A stretch of 64,000 nt of DNA, from NCBI GenBank assembly GCA_030737875.1, contig CM060923.1:490384453-490448452 (forward strand). Reading direction: 5' to 3'. The DNA comes from Allium sativum. Its lineage: Eukaryota; Streptophyta; Magnoliopsida; Asparagales; Amaryllidaceae. Made by a program: the position numbers and the translations under genes. Positions 45,830 through 56,533 of this stretch are shown here, piece by piece. Within the stretch, counting starts at the first letter, position 1; each line of letters begins with the position of its first letter. The notes under the pieces are model-generated. The model ran no database searches, had not been told where the DNA came from, and saw only the letters and a program-made list of their open reading frames with translations.

Positions 45830-46215
45830 CCGTTCTTTCTGGACATCGTCGAACCCTTGTTGAATTGGGAATCCGCTTGCCGTCGTCGATCCACTTGACC
45901 TGACGTTGATCGGAGTGGCACCCATCGAAGGGCGTCGCGCCCTCTTCCCTCGCCTGCCACCGCCGACGGCGCGGCAGTCTCCTGCGCCGTGAATCGGCGC
46001 TCGAACTGACGCCATCCGAGGCTTGGATGGTGGCGGTGCGTCGCTTGGCTGCGGAGCTCGAATGGAGAGGGGAAGAGAAGGCAAGGCGAGGGGCGGTGGG
46101 GGTATCTACGGCGCGATGACGATTGGAGGGGGGGCGACTTCGTCGAAGTGGCGGCGGCATGGAGGAGGCCGCTCGCGCCCCTCCTCGATTTTTTTTTTTT
46201 TTCTGTTTTTCTGAT
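45830..46215 (-). other. GC-rich leader region of solo LTR I
   Basis: A sharp GC-rich island in an AT-rich LTR, rich in CG dinucleotides and GGCGG/CCGCC runs. It is in the same relative place (about 0.95-1.3 kb from the promoter-side end) as the E and J islands. Overlapping frames of 98-117 codons exist on the minus strand with arginine- and serine-rich, low-complexity translations. I see no domain. A clear TATA is lacking; AT-rich sequence at 46262-46290 is the likely promoter. Confidence 0.6.
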
Positions 46216-47158
46216 TTCAGTTTTTAACGGGGGGGCCTGATATAAGGGAAGAGAAAAGGTTTTTTTATTTATTTAATTATTTTATTTTTGAAAAAGTTGA
46301 CTTTTACATACGACCTCTAAACGAGGCCCACTGCCTGTCGTCCATAGCGTTTTACCCCCATTCCGAACACAATGGGATATGTATCGTAAGCTGATTCGAT
46401 CGTTACGATCAGTTTCCATTGAATTTACATTTAAATCACTATATTGAATTTTAAATGTACATTTCAAATTACCGGGGTCACATACTAACTCGAAAAATTC
46501 CAGAAAAATATTTTCTAGCTTCGTATTGACGATACGGTCCTAACAAAACTAGTTTCGTCGAATTCTGAGACTGCTGGAAAAATGGCCAATTTCCAGTCGA
46601 TTAAAATCAACTGAAACTAGTCAAACGCGTTTCCCATTGCCACACTCACATATTGATTCGAAAAATTATGAAATTTGAAATCTAGCAATAATTTGACACT
46701 GTGGACCCAACAAAACTGGTTTCGTCGAGATCCGAGGTCATTTGCAAAATGTCCATTTTTAAGGGCCTGAATTCCATAGCGACTATTCAGAATTTTCAAC
46801 TGGACATATCTTTTGATTCCCGCTGTGAAATCTTGATTTTTCGGATTCGTTGGAAAGATATTACCTATTAGATCCTAATGTTTTTGGTTTCACTAAAATC
46901 CGGATTGTTTTGCACCCGGTATGTTCAATTGAAGTTTGAAATCGAATTATCGAACTACCGTGCCATTTTCAATTCTATTTATAATTATATATAATTATTT
47001 ATATTCAAACGACGACGTATATAAATATATACGTCGAATTACACTCAAAATAAATTTCTCGTCGAAATTATTTAAAATAATTCATTTTAAATATTCAAAA
47101 TTCGCTATAATCGCCAAAATAAAAAATTTAAACTGGCCCAGATTTTCGGGTTGTTACA

Positions 47159-47860
47159 TATATGGTCAATATCAGTCATCAGTTCAACCTGCAATAAATA
47201 GTCCATATTTGTCATCAGTTCAACTTGTAATACATAGTCATCGCCATACAAGCCTCTCGCTCGTATAGTAAATCTTCAACCTCGTAACACAAGCTCCAAA
47301 TGCTGGTGTGGTATATGATGAAATATGTTATCTTCAAGAAGTATGTCATGCAGTGTAGTTCAAAATTAATTGTTACTATCCTATGGCGACATTTATTAAT
47401 TACACACAGAATAACCAGCACTCCGCATCCAATGGCACTCACGGGAATTGATATAATAATAAAATTACGCATCCAACTCATTAAGGTTTACCTATTTGTC
47501 GGGCACGCAAATAAAATCTTTACTCAACAGCTAATCCATTTACCTATTCAAACATATATAATACACATGTATATATTTCTATCTATTTCTAAATCAGTTC
47601 AATGTGTGATTTAATCGAATAAATTTACCATTTATTAATTATCATTCCAATAGTTTAATTAATAAAATTCTAAATCACACAGCACAAACAGCAATCAATT
47701 TTATTTTTAACTTTTCAAAAATACACTAATTAATTCATATACTCTTTTAAAATCATTCAGACTAGATGATTAAAATTTTACATTCTTGAAAAGAAAACAA
47801 CAACAAAATAGAGAACACAACGGAAATTGCAAAATGTGGTAAATGTACCTTGCATCGGAG
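47159..47860 (-). other. Element E 3' non-coding region, pol-proximal part
   Basis: Continuation of E's interior after solo LTR I. Positions 47215-47530 match 10090-10400 of element F (shared ACTCATTAAGG and CACCTATTTGTC-GGGC type blocks). No open frame of interest. Confidence 0.75.
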
Positions 47861-50217
47861 TCACTCAGAGACATCCACCCTGCACTTAGGATAGGCTTTC
47901 TTAATACTTTCCTCTGTTTCCCAAGTACAATCTCGTGGATCTCCACTCCATTGCACTTTTACTAAGTGAACCTTCTTGTTCCTCGGCTCTTTGGTTTCGT
48001 TGCCAATAATTTTGATCGGCTCTCTTCTCACAGCCAATTCTGGAGTAATTTCCAAATCCCATTGCATGGCTTCTTCCACGACTAAATCTGGATCATGGAC
48101 ATGCTTTCGAAGTTGAGATACGTGAAATACATCATGTACTCCAGGCAACCAATCCGGCAATTGAACTCTATAAGCGAGAGTCCCAATCCGTTCAAGTATA
48201 GGAAATGGACCAATAAATTTGGGTGCCAACTTCCCAGTTTTGCCAAATCGAATTACTCCTCTCATCGGAGAAACCCTTAGATACACATAGTCACCAACAG
48301 CAAAGGCAAAATCCCTCCTTCTCGAGTCTGCATAGCTCTTCTGTCAGCTTTGAGCGGCGAGTAATTGTTTCTTAATGAAATCGACTTTGTCCGCAGCTTC
48401 GCGAATCATATCTGGTCCCAATACAAGTCTATTACCAGGTTCAACCCAACAAGCAGGAGATCGGCACGGTCTACCATGCAATGCTTCGAATGGTGACATT
48501 GTCGGGCTTGCTTAGTAGCTGTTGTTGTATGAGAACTCGGCCAAATGCAAATGGTCTTCCCAGGATCCGCCAAAATCAATAATACATGCCCGCAATAAAT
48601 CTTCTAGAATTCGATTCACCCTCTCAGTTTGACCATCGGTTTGAGGATGATAAGCGGTGCTCAAGTTCAGTTTCGTTCCCATTTCTACTTGAAATGCCTC
48701 CCAGAATTTGCTAGTAAATATTTGATCTCTATCACTAACTATACTGAGCGACACTCCATGTAGTCTAACAATTTCCTTGAAATATATCTGCGCCAGACTC
48801 TGAGCAGTTCTGTTCGATCTGACAGGTATGAAATGGGCGGTCTTCGTGAAGCGATCTACGATCACCCAAATACTGTCATTTCTTTTTCTGGTTCTGGGAA
48901 AACCATCTATGAAGTCCATGGAAATGTGTTCCCATTTCCAACCTGGAACGTCCAATAGTTGCAACAATCCAGCAAGTTTATGTTGGTCGCTTTTGACTAG
49001 TTGGCAAGTAGGACACCTGCTAACATATAAAGAAATATCTCTCTTCATCGACGTCCACCAGAAGGTGCCTTTGATGTCATTATACATTTTGCCTACTCCT
49101 AGATGGATACTAAGTTTTGACTTGTGGCATTCATCCAGTACTTCCTTTCGGAGCTCAGAAATGTTAGGAATACAGATTCGACCTTTTAGCCTTAGAATTT
49201 CATCATTATCAACTTGAAAACTCGAGGGCTCGCCTTTCTGAATTTTCTCTCTGATCTTATGAATGAAGTGATCATCCTTCTGAAGAGCAGATATTTTATC
49301 AATCAATGAAGTCGTAATGATAAAACTAGCAATTATTGCATTCTTTCGACTTAGCGCATCGGCCACAAAATTGGCTTTCCCTGGAGTGTACAAAATCTCA
49401 AAATCGTATGCTGCAAGAAATTCTAGCCAACGTTGCTGCCTCAGATTCAAGTCTTTCTGGGTGAACAGATACTTTAGCGACTGATGATCGGTATACAGCT
49501 CGAACTTCTCACCCAAAAGATAATGTCTCCAGATTTTCAAAGCGAATACTATAGCCAACAACTCAAGATCATGAGTAACGTATTTCTTCTCGTGCGGTTT
49601 CAGCTGACGGCTAGCATAAGCAACCACCTGACCTCTTTGCATTAATACTGCACCAAGGCCTTCTCTAGAGGCATGTGTCCAGATTTTCAAATCCTGATTG
49701 CCATCGATAATTGTTAACACTGGAGCCGTTGTTAATCTTACTTTTAGCATCTCAAAAGCCTCCTCACATTCTGGAGTCCACTTGAATTTTGAGTGCTTCT
49801 TTGTAAGCTTCGTTAAGTGACTAGATATCTTCGAAAAATCATTGACGAACTTCCGGTAATAACTAGCCAATCCAAGAAAAATTCGAACTTCTATGGGAGT
49901 ACTAGGCTGTTTCCAGTTTTGAATAGCTGTGATTTTACTTGGATCCACAGCAATTCCCTCTTTTGATACGACGTGGCCCAGAAACTTCACTTCATCTTGC
50001 CAGAATATACATTTGGATAGTTTGGCTTTCAATATATTCCTTCTGAGAATTTCTAGAACTTGTTCCAAATGTTTTTCATGTTCGGCCTTTGACTTAGAGA
50101 AGATTAGTATATCGTCAATAAAAACCAGAACAAACTTATTCAAGACTCCTCTGAACACTCGATTCATCAGACCGACGAAGTAAGCTGGCGCGTTACATAA
50201 GCCAAACGACATTACTA
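47861..50217 (-). pseudogene. pol: Element E pol: partial RT, RNase H, integrase and chromodomain
   Basis: About 785 codons in one frame, with only two stops. It starts inside reverse transcriptase ([12 protein letters not shown], then catalytic FIDDILIFS). RNase H follows: the first catalytic position reads THAS where TDAS is usual, while HDLELLAI and [10 protein letters not shown] are kept and ADALSR ends it. The integrase zinc domain has CHKSKLSIH and CPTCQ. The core has [13 protein letters not shown] and QTERVN, that is, the D, D, E residues. Stops occur after YNNSY (48512, likely CAA to TAA) and before QKSYADS (about 48345, likely CGA to TGA). The C-terminus has GPFPILERIG, VHDVFHVSQLRKHV and a chromodomain ending VKVQWSGDPRDCTWETEESIKKAYP. 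It is the best-kept pol here but lacks the RT start, so it is inactive. Confidence 0.93.
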
Positions 50218-50218
50218 A

Positions 50219-51647
50219 CCACTCCACCAAAAATAGCAGAAGGCTCAGAAAAATATGCGGTCTCTTCTAGAATGTAGAAGACGTCCACACGAGTCCACAG
50301 TCTCTTGTTTCACTGAATTTCGTCAAGAAACCAAAATGATATGATTTTTACAGTGAAATCAAAAACCGTAGCGCTTTAAAGTGCTATAATATAGTTTATT
50401 TTAAAATAGTCATACCTCAGCTGAAATGTTCAAAACTAGGTTTGAACTTTTCGATCAAATGGTGAAGCAGATCGACGATCAGGTTGTGCCACGGCCTGGA
50501 GCGTGGAACGGCGCGCGTAACGATGGTGGAGGCGGTGAACTCGACAGCGGGGCTGACGCAGGGCGGCGGTTTGAAACCCGAAACTTCCAGGCGTCGATTC
50601 CCCCATACCACACAATGAAAAAATCCAAACTATATATGGATTTGAAGATCTTCTCGAGCTCTTCAAAATCTTCAACTGGAGGAGGGGATGATTTTGCGTG
50701 AATTGATCGGAAAGAGGACAGGAAGGTTTGGAGGTGTTTCCGCCGTGCGTCGAGTTCAATCGGGGAGAGAGAGTGTTTGTTTGACCAATGATATTTTTTA
50801 TTAATTTATATATTTTTAAATTTCTAAAATACCCCTTGTCACACACGAACACTAATTCAAACCCAACGACTGTCGTCCCTAGCGTTTTACCCCCATTCCG
50901 AACACAATGGGATTTGTTTCGTAGGCCCATTCGACTGTTTCAGTCAGTTTTCCTTCAAATTAAAATATAAAATATTCAATATATAATTTGAACGTACATT
51001 TCAATTTTGCGGGGCCACATACTAATTCGAAAAATTCCAGAAAAATAAATCTAGCTATGTTTTGACGATACAATCCCAACAAAACAAGTTTCGTCGAATT
51101 CTGAGACTGTTTGAAAAATGGCCCATTTCTGGTCGATCCAATTTAACTGTAATTGACCAAAACACGTTTTCCTTTTCCACGCTCACATACTAGCTTCAAA
51201 AATTATGAAATTTGAAACCACTAGTTTAACATCCCGGATCCAACAAAAGTGGTTTCGTCGAATTCGAGGTCGTTTGCAAAATGGCCATTTTCACGGGCTA
51301 TATGAACTCTATAGCGACCTTTCTGAAAATTCATTTGGCCATAACTTTTGCTTGCCACTATGAAACTTAAATTTTTCAGATTCGTTAGAAAGATATTCAC
51401 TAACAGATTTAAATATTTTTGGTTTCACTAAAATACGTTTTATTTTGCACCCGATACAGTCAGTCAAAGTTTGAATTCAAATTTTGAAACTACCGCGCCA
51501 TTTCAGGCCTTGTTTATAATTAGAAATAATTATATTCCTTTTCAATGTCGATTCAAACTTACTTTTCATCGTTATTATTTAAAATATTTCCACTAAAATA
51601 GCCAATTTAAAAAATTTAAATTGGTTCAAATTTTCTGGGTCGTTACA
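50219..51647 (-). repeat. Element E 5' LTR, truncated (1429 bp)
   Basis: Matches 38546-39997 of the 3' LTR with scattered substitutions and small indels. In element sense it begins TGTAACGACCC at 51647 and breaks off after the GC-rich leader, joined to RT at 50218 with only a CC microhomology visible. The missing 3.8 kb includes all of U5. Confidence 0.9.
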
Positions 51648-52476
51648 CATACATTAGATAAATATAAAGGTGGTTTGATAATTGATTATGAAGGAGTTTT
51701 TGCATAATGAAGATGATTAGTATTTAAAATAAAAGATGTTTATCTTTTGAAAGGAAGTTTTATAAGAGATATATAGATGTCTTTCAAAATAAAAGACTAG
51801 AACATTCTAGGGTGATAGAGAGGATAGTGTCTAGGCTTGGAAAATATAGTTTTCTGCTCTCCCTGGCTATCCCTAACTGATCCGATGGACGGGATGGTTA
51901 ATTTCAAATTTTAATTTGAAATTATGTGAGTTTAGAAATAATTTAGAATTTTATTTAATATTAAAGAAAAGTAATTTAAGATTACTTTTGAGAATCTCTA
52001 CATGATATAATGAGTATTTTGGAAGTAAATAATAATTTTAAATGTTTGAGTAAAGAAGAACTACGTTGGCTTGATCTTGTATCTAATTGCTTACCTATTT
52101 AGATAAAGGTACGTTAGCAGTCACAAGTGGTAGTGATGCAGTTGCTATATTAATAAAAATATTTTTTATTACTTGTTATTGCATCTTGTGTTGGTGCATC
52201 TTTTATGTGTTATCATTTATGTCATGCTAACGGGTTTATCAAGTGCGCAGGAATGAATATCGATGACCATCTCGTCAGAGTTGCACAATGATAGATTTAC
52301 GGTAATTATGTTTAAATTCATACTCGGACAAATGAAATTTATATTGTTTTATTAAAAAAAATTCATCCATGGAATTTAGAGATATTGTAAAATAAAATGG
52401 TAGCTGTCATTGTTTGCTTTTGAACGAATGGAGGGATTTTCGGAAAAATTTTGTTCCGAAATTCCGGGGCCTTACA
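51648..52476 (+). repeat. Element D 3' LTR, second part
   Basis: Resumes with CATACATTAGATAAATATA, matching 5' LTR sequence from about 29420, and ends CGGGGCCTTACA followed by the TSD TATAA. The left and right flanks of E read GATAC and CATAC, a probable 5-bp duplication with one change, plus two extra bases (TA) at the left junction. Confidence 0.9.
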
Positions 52477-52481
52477 TATAA

Positions 52482-53526
52482 TTAACAATATCATAAGTTA
52501 TTCTCATAGTGACAGTGATGTAATGGTCCTCTGACCTGAAATCATTATAATTTTATTCAAAGATATTTGTGTTTAGATATCATCTAAAGTTACTCATAAC
52601 AGAGTAATGATAACGGTGATTATTGGATACATCTCGAATCGAATGAAAAGTATAAATGATCTAGATGGAATTTAACCCTACGATATATTCGTAATGATAT
52701 CCATGGGCCTCTTGATTGAGTGAGACTGTGAAATGCATGGCCGTGCTCAAATATTGATTTGTTTAAACAGTCTTCTCATCTATCAAGATAAACGTTTTAA
52801 ATTATAAAGAGGATGATACGATCCATGCCTTGAGTTTAATCATGGATATTTAGGTTAACAGGATTATATTGCATTGATACACTAGTCACGGAAAGTTGTA
52901 TCGAATCATCGATATTACTATAACTTAGGTTGCAGTGACGTATTGCTAGATGCCAATCACTGTTTATGATTTTAAATACGATTTAAAATCATTGTCAACG
53001 TTGTAATAAGCTATAGGGTCACACACTTAGAGCATTTTAAGGGGAAGACTGGTTTTGTTTTGGAGTAAAATAAAATATCAACCGTTGATATTTGGTTTGA
53101 ATGGGTGTAAGGAATGGTTCCTCTTTTTATGATACACGTGTATGTGTTAAAAGGGGTTTTATTTCTTTTATAAAAACACGGGTACCCTCATTTTTATTCA
53201 TTCATTCGATCATTCCAAAACCCTAGAAAATGAAATCAGAAATGGCGGCTAACATGGCTATCTTCCTCTCCCTTTCGATTCGTGTGACAATCGAAGAAAC
53301 ATGTTCGTGTGGATACACATAGAGGCACGGCATTTGAAGTGCTGCCGATTAGATGCTCCAATCCAGCTCCTTTTCGGTTCCAAAATAGATCCAATTTTCA
53401 CAGATTTGGCAAAGCAGGTATAAACCCTATTTTATGTGAGTTTTAATCTATTGTTCTTGTCTAGATCCTTATTTAATTAGTTAAATCGCACAAATTGGAA
53501 ATCGATTTGATCAAAAAATTCCAACA
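52482..53526 (+). repeat. Element G (Copia-type) 5' LTR, second part
   Basis: Continues the LTR begun at 26654, giving about 1456 bp in total, and ends AAAAATTCCAACA before a PBS. TATAAAAA at 53169-53176 is a likely TATA box. A small frame from ATG 53230 (about 25 codons) lies in the leader and is probably not significant. Confidence 0.82.
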
Positions 53527-53527
53527 G

Positions 53528-53540
53528 TGGTATAAGAGCC
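53528..53540 (+). other. Element G primer-binding site
   Basis: TGGTATAAGAGCC, one change from the tRNA-Met complement TGGTATCAGAGCC used by many plant Copia elements, one base after the LTR end. It fixes G as plus-strand and places its interior to the right. Confidence 0.78.
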
Positions 53541-56390
53541 TCGTTTTTGCGATAATTTAATAGATTGAACTTTGATTTTGGGTTATTCGTCGATTGAACT
53601 TTGATTTTGGGTTATTAGTCATTGATTAATCATTTGTTCAATACTATCAGTTATACAAAAATGTTTTATTACTGAAATGATTAGTGTGATTTGGTGTGTT
53701 GGTTTATTTTGAAATGAAAAACATTTTAATATAGATACGAATTAATATTGGATATTAATTCGATTCACTGCATCTTGTACAACTAAATCAATTTATATCT
53801 GAGACCATGTTTAATCTGTTTATTTTAATGTATTAGGTTTTGTGAACACTAATACGTATTAATAAACGGTCTAAAACATTTATAGATTGATATTTGATAT
53901 CAATTCAATTTCTAACTCCTAATTTTAATCCTCTCAAACTGGATAATTTATAGTGATAAAATGGAATTGAGGGTTTACTTTACGAAATGAACCTCTTATT
54001 AGAATGCAGTTATAATATCATTCCTGTTTTGGTTGTTTTCATAAAACAATAGGTTTGACTATTTACATTTAAATGAAACTGGTTTTGTCTATCAGATTTT
54101 GAAATATGGATTTGCCTAATGCAGGGTATGCTAGTACGGATAAACAATGATAAACCAATTATCAAATTGTTTGATTAACAAGTATTCTTAGCCAGTCTTA
54201 TTACACATAAATTCTCCAGATTAAAATTGGTTGTTACTGATTAATAAATCAAGAAGAAAGATTTCTAAGTAATTTTGAATTGCTGAAATCAATTATATGA
54301 CAGTTGTTTGCACAATTTTTCCTTTTGATCTTAATCTACATACTTGGATATAAAAACGAGAATCCTTAACAGTTCTTGTTTTAAAACCAAGAGAACAAAT
54401 TCAATTTTGAATGCGGATTACGTTGATAATCATTGGAATGAATTCAAGTCATAATAATTGTATTGATATTTGTTGATTTTATAAAATTTGTGTGTGTTGT
54501 AATTTCATGATCATGATGCATGTATGTAACTGACATATATGTGAAGATGCTCATGAATTATAATCTACTAAACCCTATTTTATACTTTGATTCCATTATT
54601 TTAGAAAATCTAATTTTCTGTTTTGCCCTTATGTTGTCTATATCGGAGTTTGGACTTGCGATGGGAGTTTGAATAAATGGATCGATAAATCGATTTATCT
54701 ATATATAATTATCAGTGTTGTAAACACTTGTATATATTTCAATAGGATCCGATATATATGTATTATTTCAGATGGGAAATCATTTCACTATCAAATCATT
54801 TATATTTGATATAAAATGAAATCCAAGATTATGTTCTGATTAATATTAGATATTATTACAGTAACACATCCATACTGCTAAGTTATATGGCATTAAACTA
54901 AAGCATATACGTGATCTGTATCGTATACGTTATTTAGTATGTATTTGAATATGCAATTTATGTAAATTCCATGGCAAAATTGTTTGACTGCATAGACTAG
55001 TAGTAAACTTTGTTTTGATTATACTACACATAAAAAGAAATTTTGTTGTTAACTCACCGAAAATAATTTTGGGTTATATATTGATTACTGATTATGGACC
55101 TTATCAAAATCCATAATGTATATTAGCACTTCCTATAAAATTAATTTGTTGTGTACTTTGTAATAATTTTAGTCAGGGGTTATTTTATAATAGACTGATC
55201 ATTTATATATGATATGTGGTATTAATATTTGATATGATGTAATGCTGCAAATATATATATATATAGGCTTATATATATCTATGTATATATATTTTGGCAA
55301 ATTCAATTGGTGTTAATATATACATATATATATATATATATATTAAATTTATGGGCAGTAAATTCATCTGATATGGTTTAGAACTGTATACGTCTAAAAT
55401 TGTTTTAGATTACACCTATGATTATACATATCTCATACTAAGATATAAGGATATATGTGTATGTATTGCAACGAATCCTTGACATATATTATGGCATGAA
55501 AGTCATGCTAAAAGGCTGTTACCTTGCAAATCATAATCTGGTATAAATTGCATGTTTAGATAAGGATCTTGATATGTTCTTTCTGTTTGTCAACCTATTT
55601 AGAAGTGACTTTGGTTGATGTGTTGAACCTTTATAATATTGGTAAGTGATCAGATTTGAAATGATCTTTATTAAACACTGAAGTGGATTAAGATCAATAA
55701 GTTTGATTTTATCTATTTGCTTTAGATATGAAATAAAACCTTACCAAATTCAAATATTGTTATTTGATTGACAGACCTGTTATAATGTTTCCAATATTGA
55801 TGAAGTTAAATTGTATATATAGTGACATACACATTTTTGAATTAGTCAATGCAAAATTAGATTAGTTCCGTAACATGCTTATAATTAAAAACGTGAAATT
55901 GTTTTCATAAGGATGTGTGAATAGTTAACTGTTAATCATAGACTCGATTCTGTATATACTTGCATATCGGATGTATTTTTTGGCTCATCGGATGCCTGCT
56001 ACAAGTTACATACACTATTTTGCATATATAACTATTAGGAGATTGTTTTGATTATGTATTAAAAACCTTTATTATGTTTAAATTTACTATCTACTCCTAC
56101 AAATTTCATTGTTTCATATGATATATTTGTATAGTTGTCTGAACAAATATACATATCATACCTGTACCATGACAAATAATATGTTGTAGATCATTACTGT
56201 ATAGATAAACACCAGATTAACAACATAAACTTGTAAATATTTATTGTAAATATTTATAGATTCAACATTGATGATGGGCTCATTATGACTAAACCAAAAA
56301 GGCATAGAGATGGACATGTTTAATCACGGATGTTCGAACTTCCATAAAAATTGAAATTTTGCAGGTTTTCAGAAATCTGATCTGTAGTAC
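53541..56390 (+). other. Element G interior, non-coding where visible
   Basis: About 2.85 kb of AT-rich sequence with no frame resembling Copia gag or pol. A 24-bp direct repeat (GATTGAACTTTGATTTTGGG) is at 53563 and 53592, and TA-rich microsatellites lie at 55248-55265 and 55321-55345. Copia coding normally starts soon after the PBS, so G may be a non-autonomous element, or its coding part may lie beyond the insertion at 56391. Confidence 0.65.
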
Positions 56391-56533
56391 TGTGATAACC
56401 CGTAACTTCCCCGGTAAGGAAAGCCCAGATTACCTTGAGAACACGACAAAATAGAACGCAAACAGAAGAACATTTCATTGTATATTACAACAATTCCATT
56501 AGATACATGAATATATAGAGTATGGATAAATAT
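56391..56533 (-). repeat. Element H: terminal LTR fragment of the I family
   Basis: Plus-strand start TGTGATAACCCGTAACTTCC, closely matching the end of solo LTR I (TGTGAAAACCCGTAACTTCC) and following it as far as AGAGTATGGATAAATAT. Element J interrupts it at 56534. It lies in G's interior with left flank AGTAC. The rest of H is not in the window. Confidence 0.75.

Larger units (their letters stand above)
40512..47158 (-). repeat. Solo LTR I (6647 bp)
   Basis: One LTR without interior. On the plus strand it runs from TGTGAAAACCCGTAAC to TTCGGGTTGTTACA. It has the same block order as the E and F LTRs: GCCCGTGT...GGGCACCC (40833), GAGGCGCCTC (41495), GCTTTTCAACAGAAGC (41704-41719), ATGTCAGACACACAGTCC (41900), a GC-rich leader (45830-46215) and the AACACAATGGGATATG segment (46368). 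Recombination between the two LTRs of an inserted element would explain it. At 6.6 kb it is exceptionally long. Confidence 0.85.
34732..51647 (-). mobile_element. Element E: chromodomain-bearing Ty3/Gypsy element with 5.3-kb LTR
   Basis: Minus-strand element inside D's 3' LTR. Its complete 3' LTR is 34732-39997. Its 5' LTR survives as only 1429 bp (50219-51647), joined directly to the middle of reverse transcriptase at 50218. The missing part covers most of the 5' LTR, the PBS, gag, protease and the first half of RT. The interior holds the rest of pol and a 3' untranslated region, into which solo LTR I is inserted. Confidence 0.9.
27065..52476 (+). mobile_element. Element D: non-coding LARD-like LTR element, interrupted by E
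   Basis: Plus-strand element with a 3186-bp 5' LTR, a 2121-bp interior with no gag or pol, and a 3' LTR split by element E. The two 3' LTR pieces (32372-34731 and 51648-52476) add up to about 3.19 kb, matching the 5' LTR. A perfect 5-bp TSD flanks it. Long LTRs around a non-coding interior are the description of LARD elements, so it would need proteins from another element. Confidence 0.92.

Noticed and set aside
45807..46160. 117-codon arginine/serine-rich frame in solo LTR I
   Set aside because: It comes from a GC-rich island with open frames on several phases; no similarity to the frames in the matching islands of E, F or J.
50436..50930. 164-codon minus-strand frame in the E 5' LTR
   Set aside because: The homologous frame in the other E LTR is only 107 codons and otherwise broken; it probably reflects the transcribed leader, not a protein gene.
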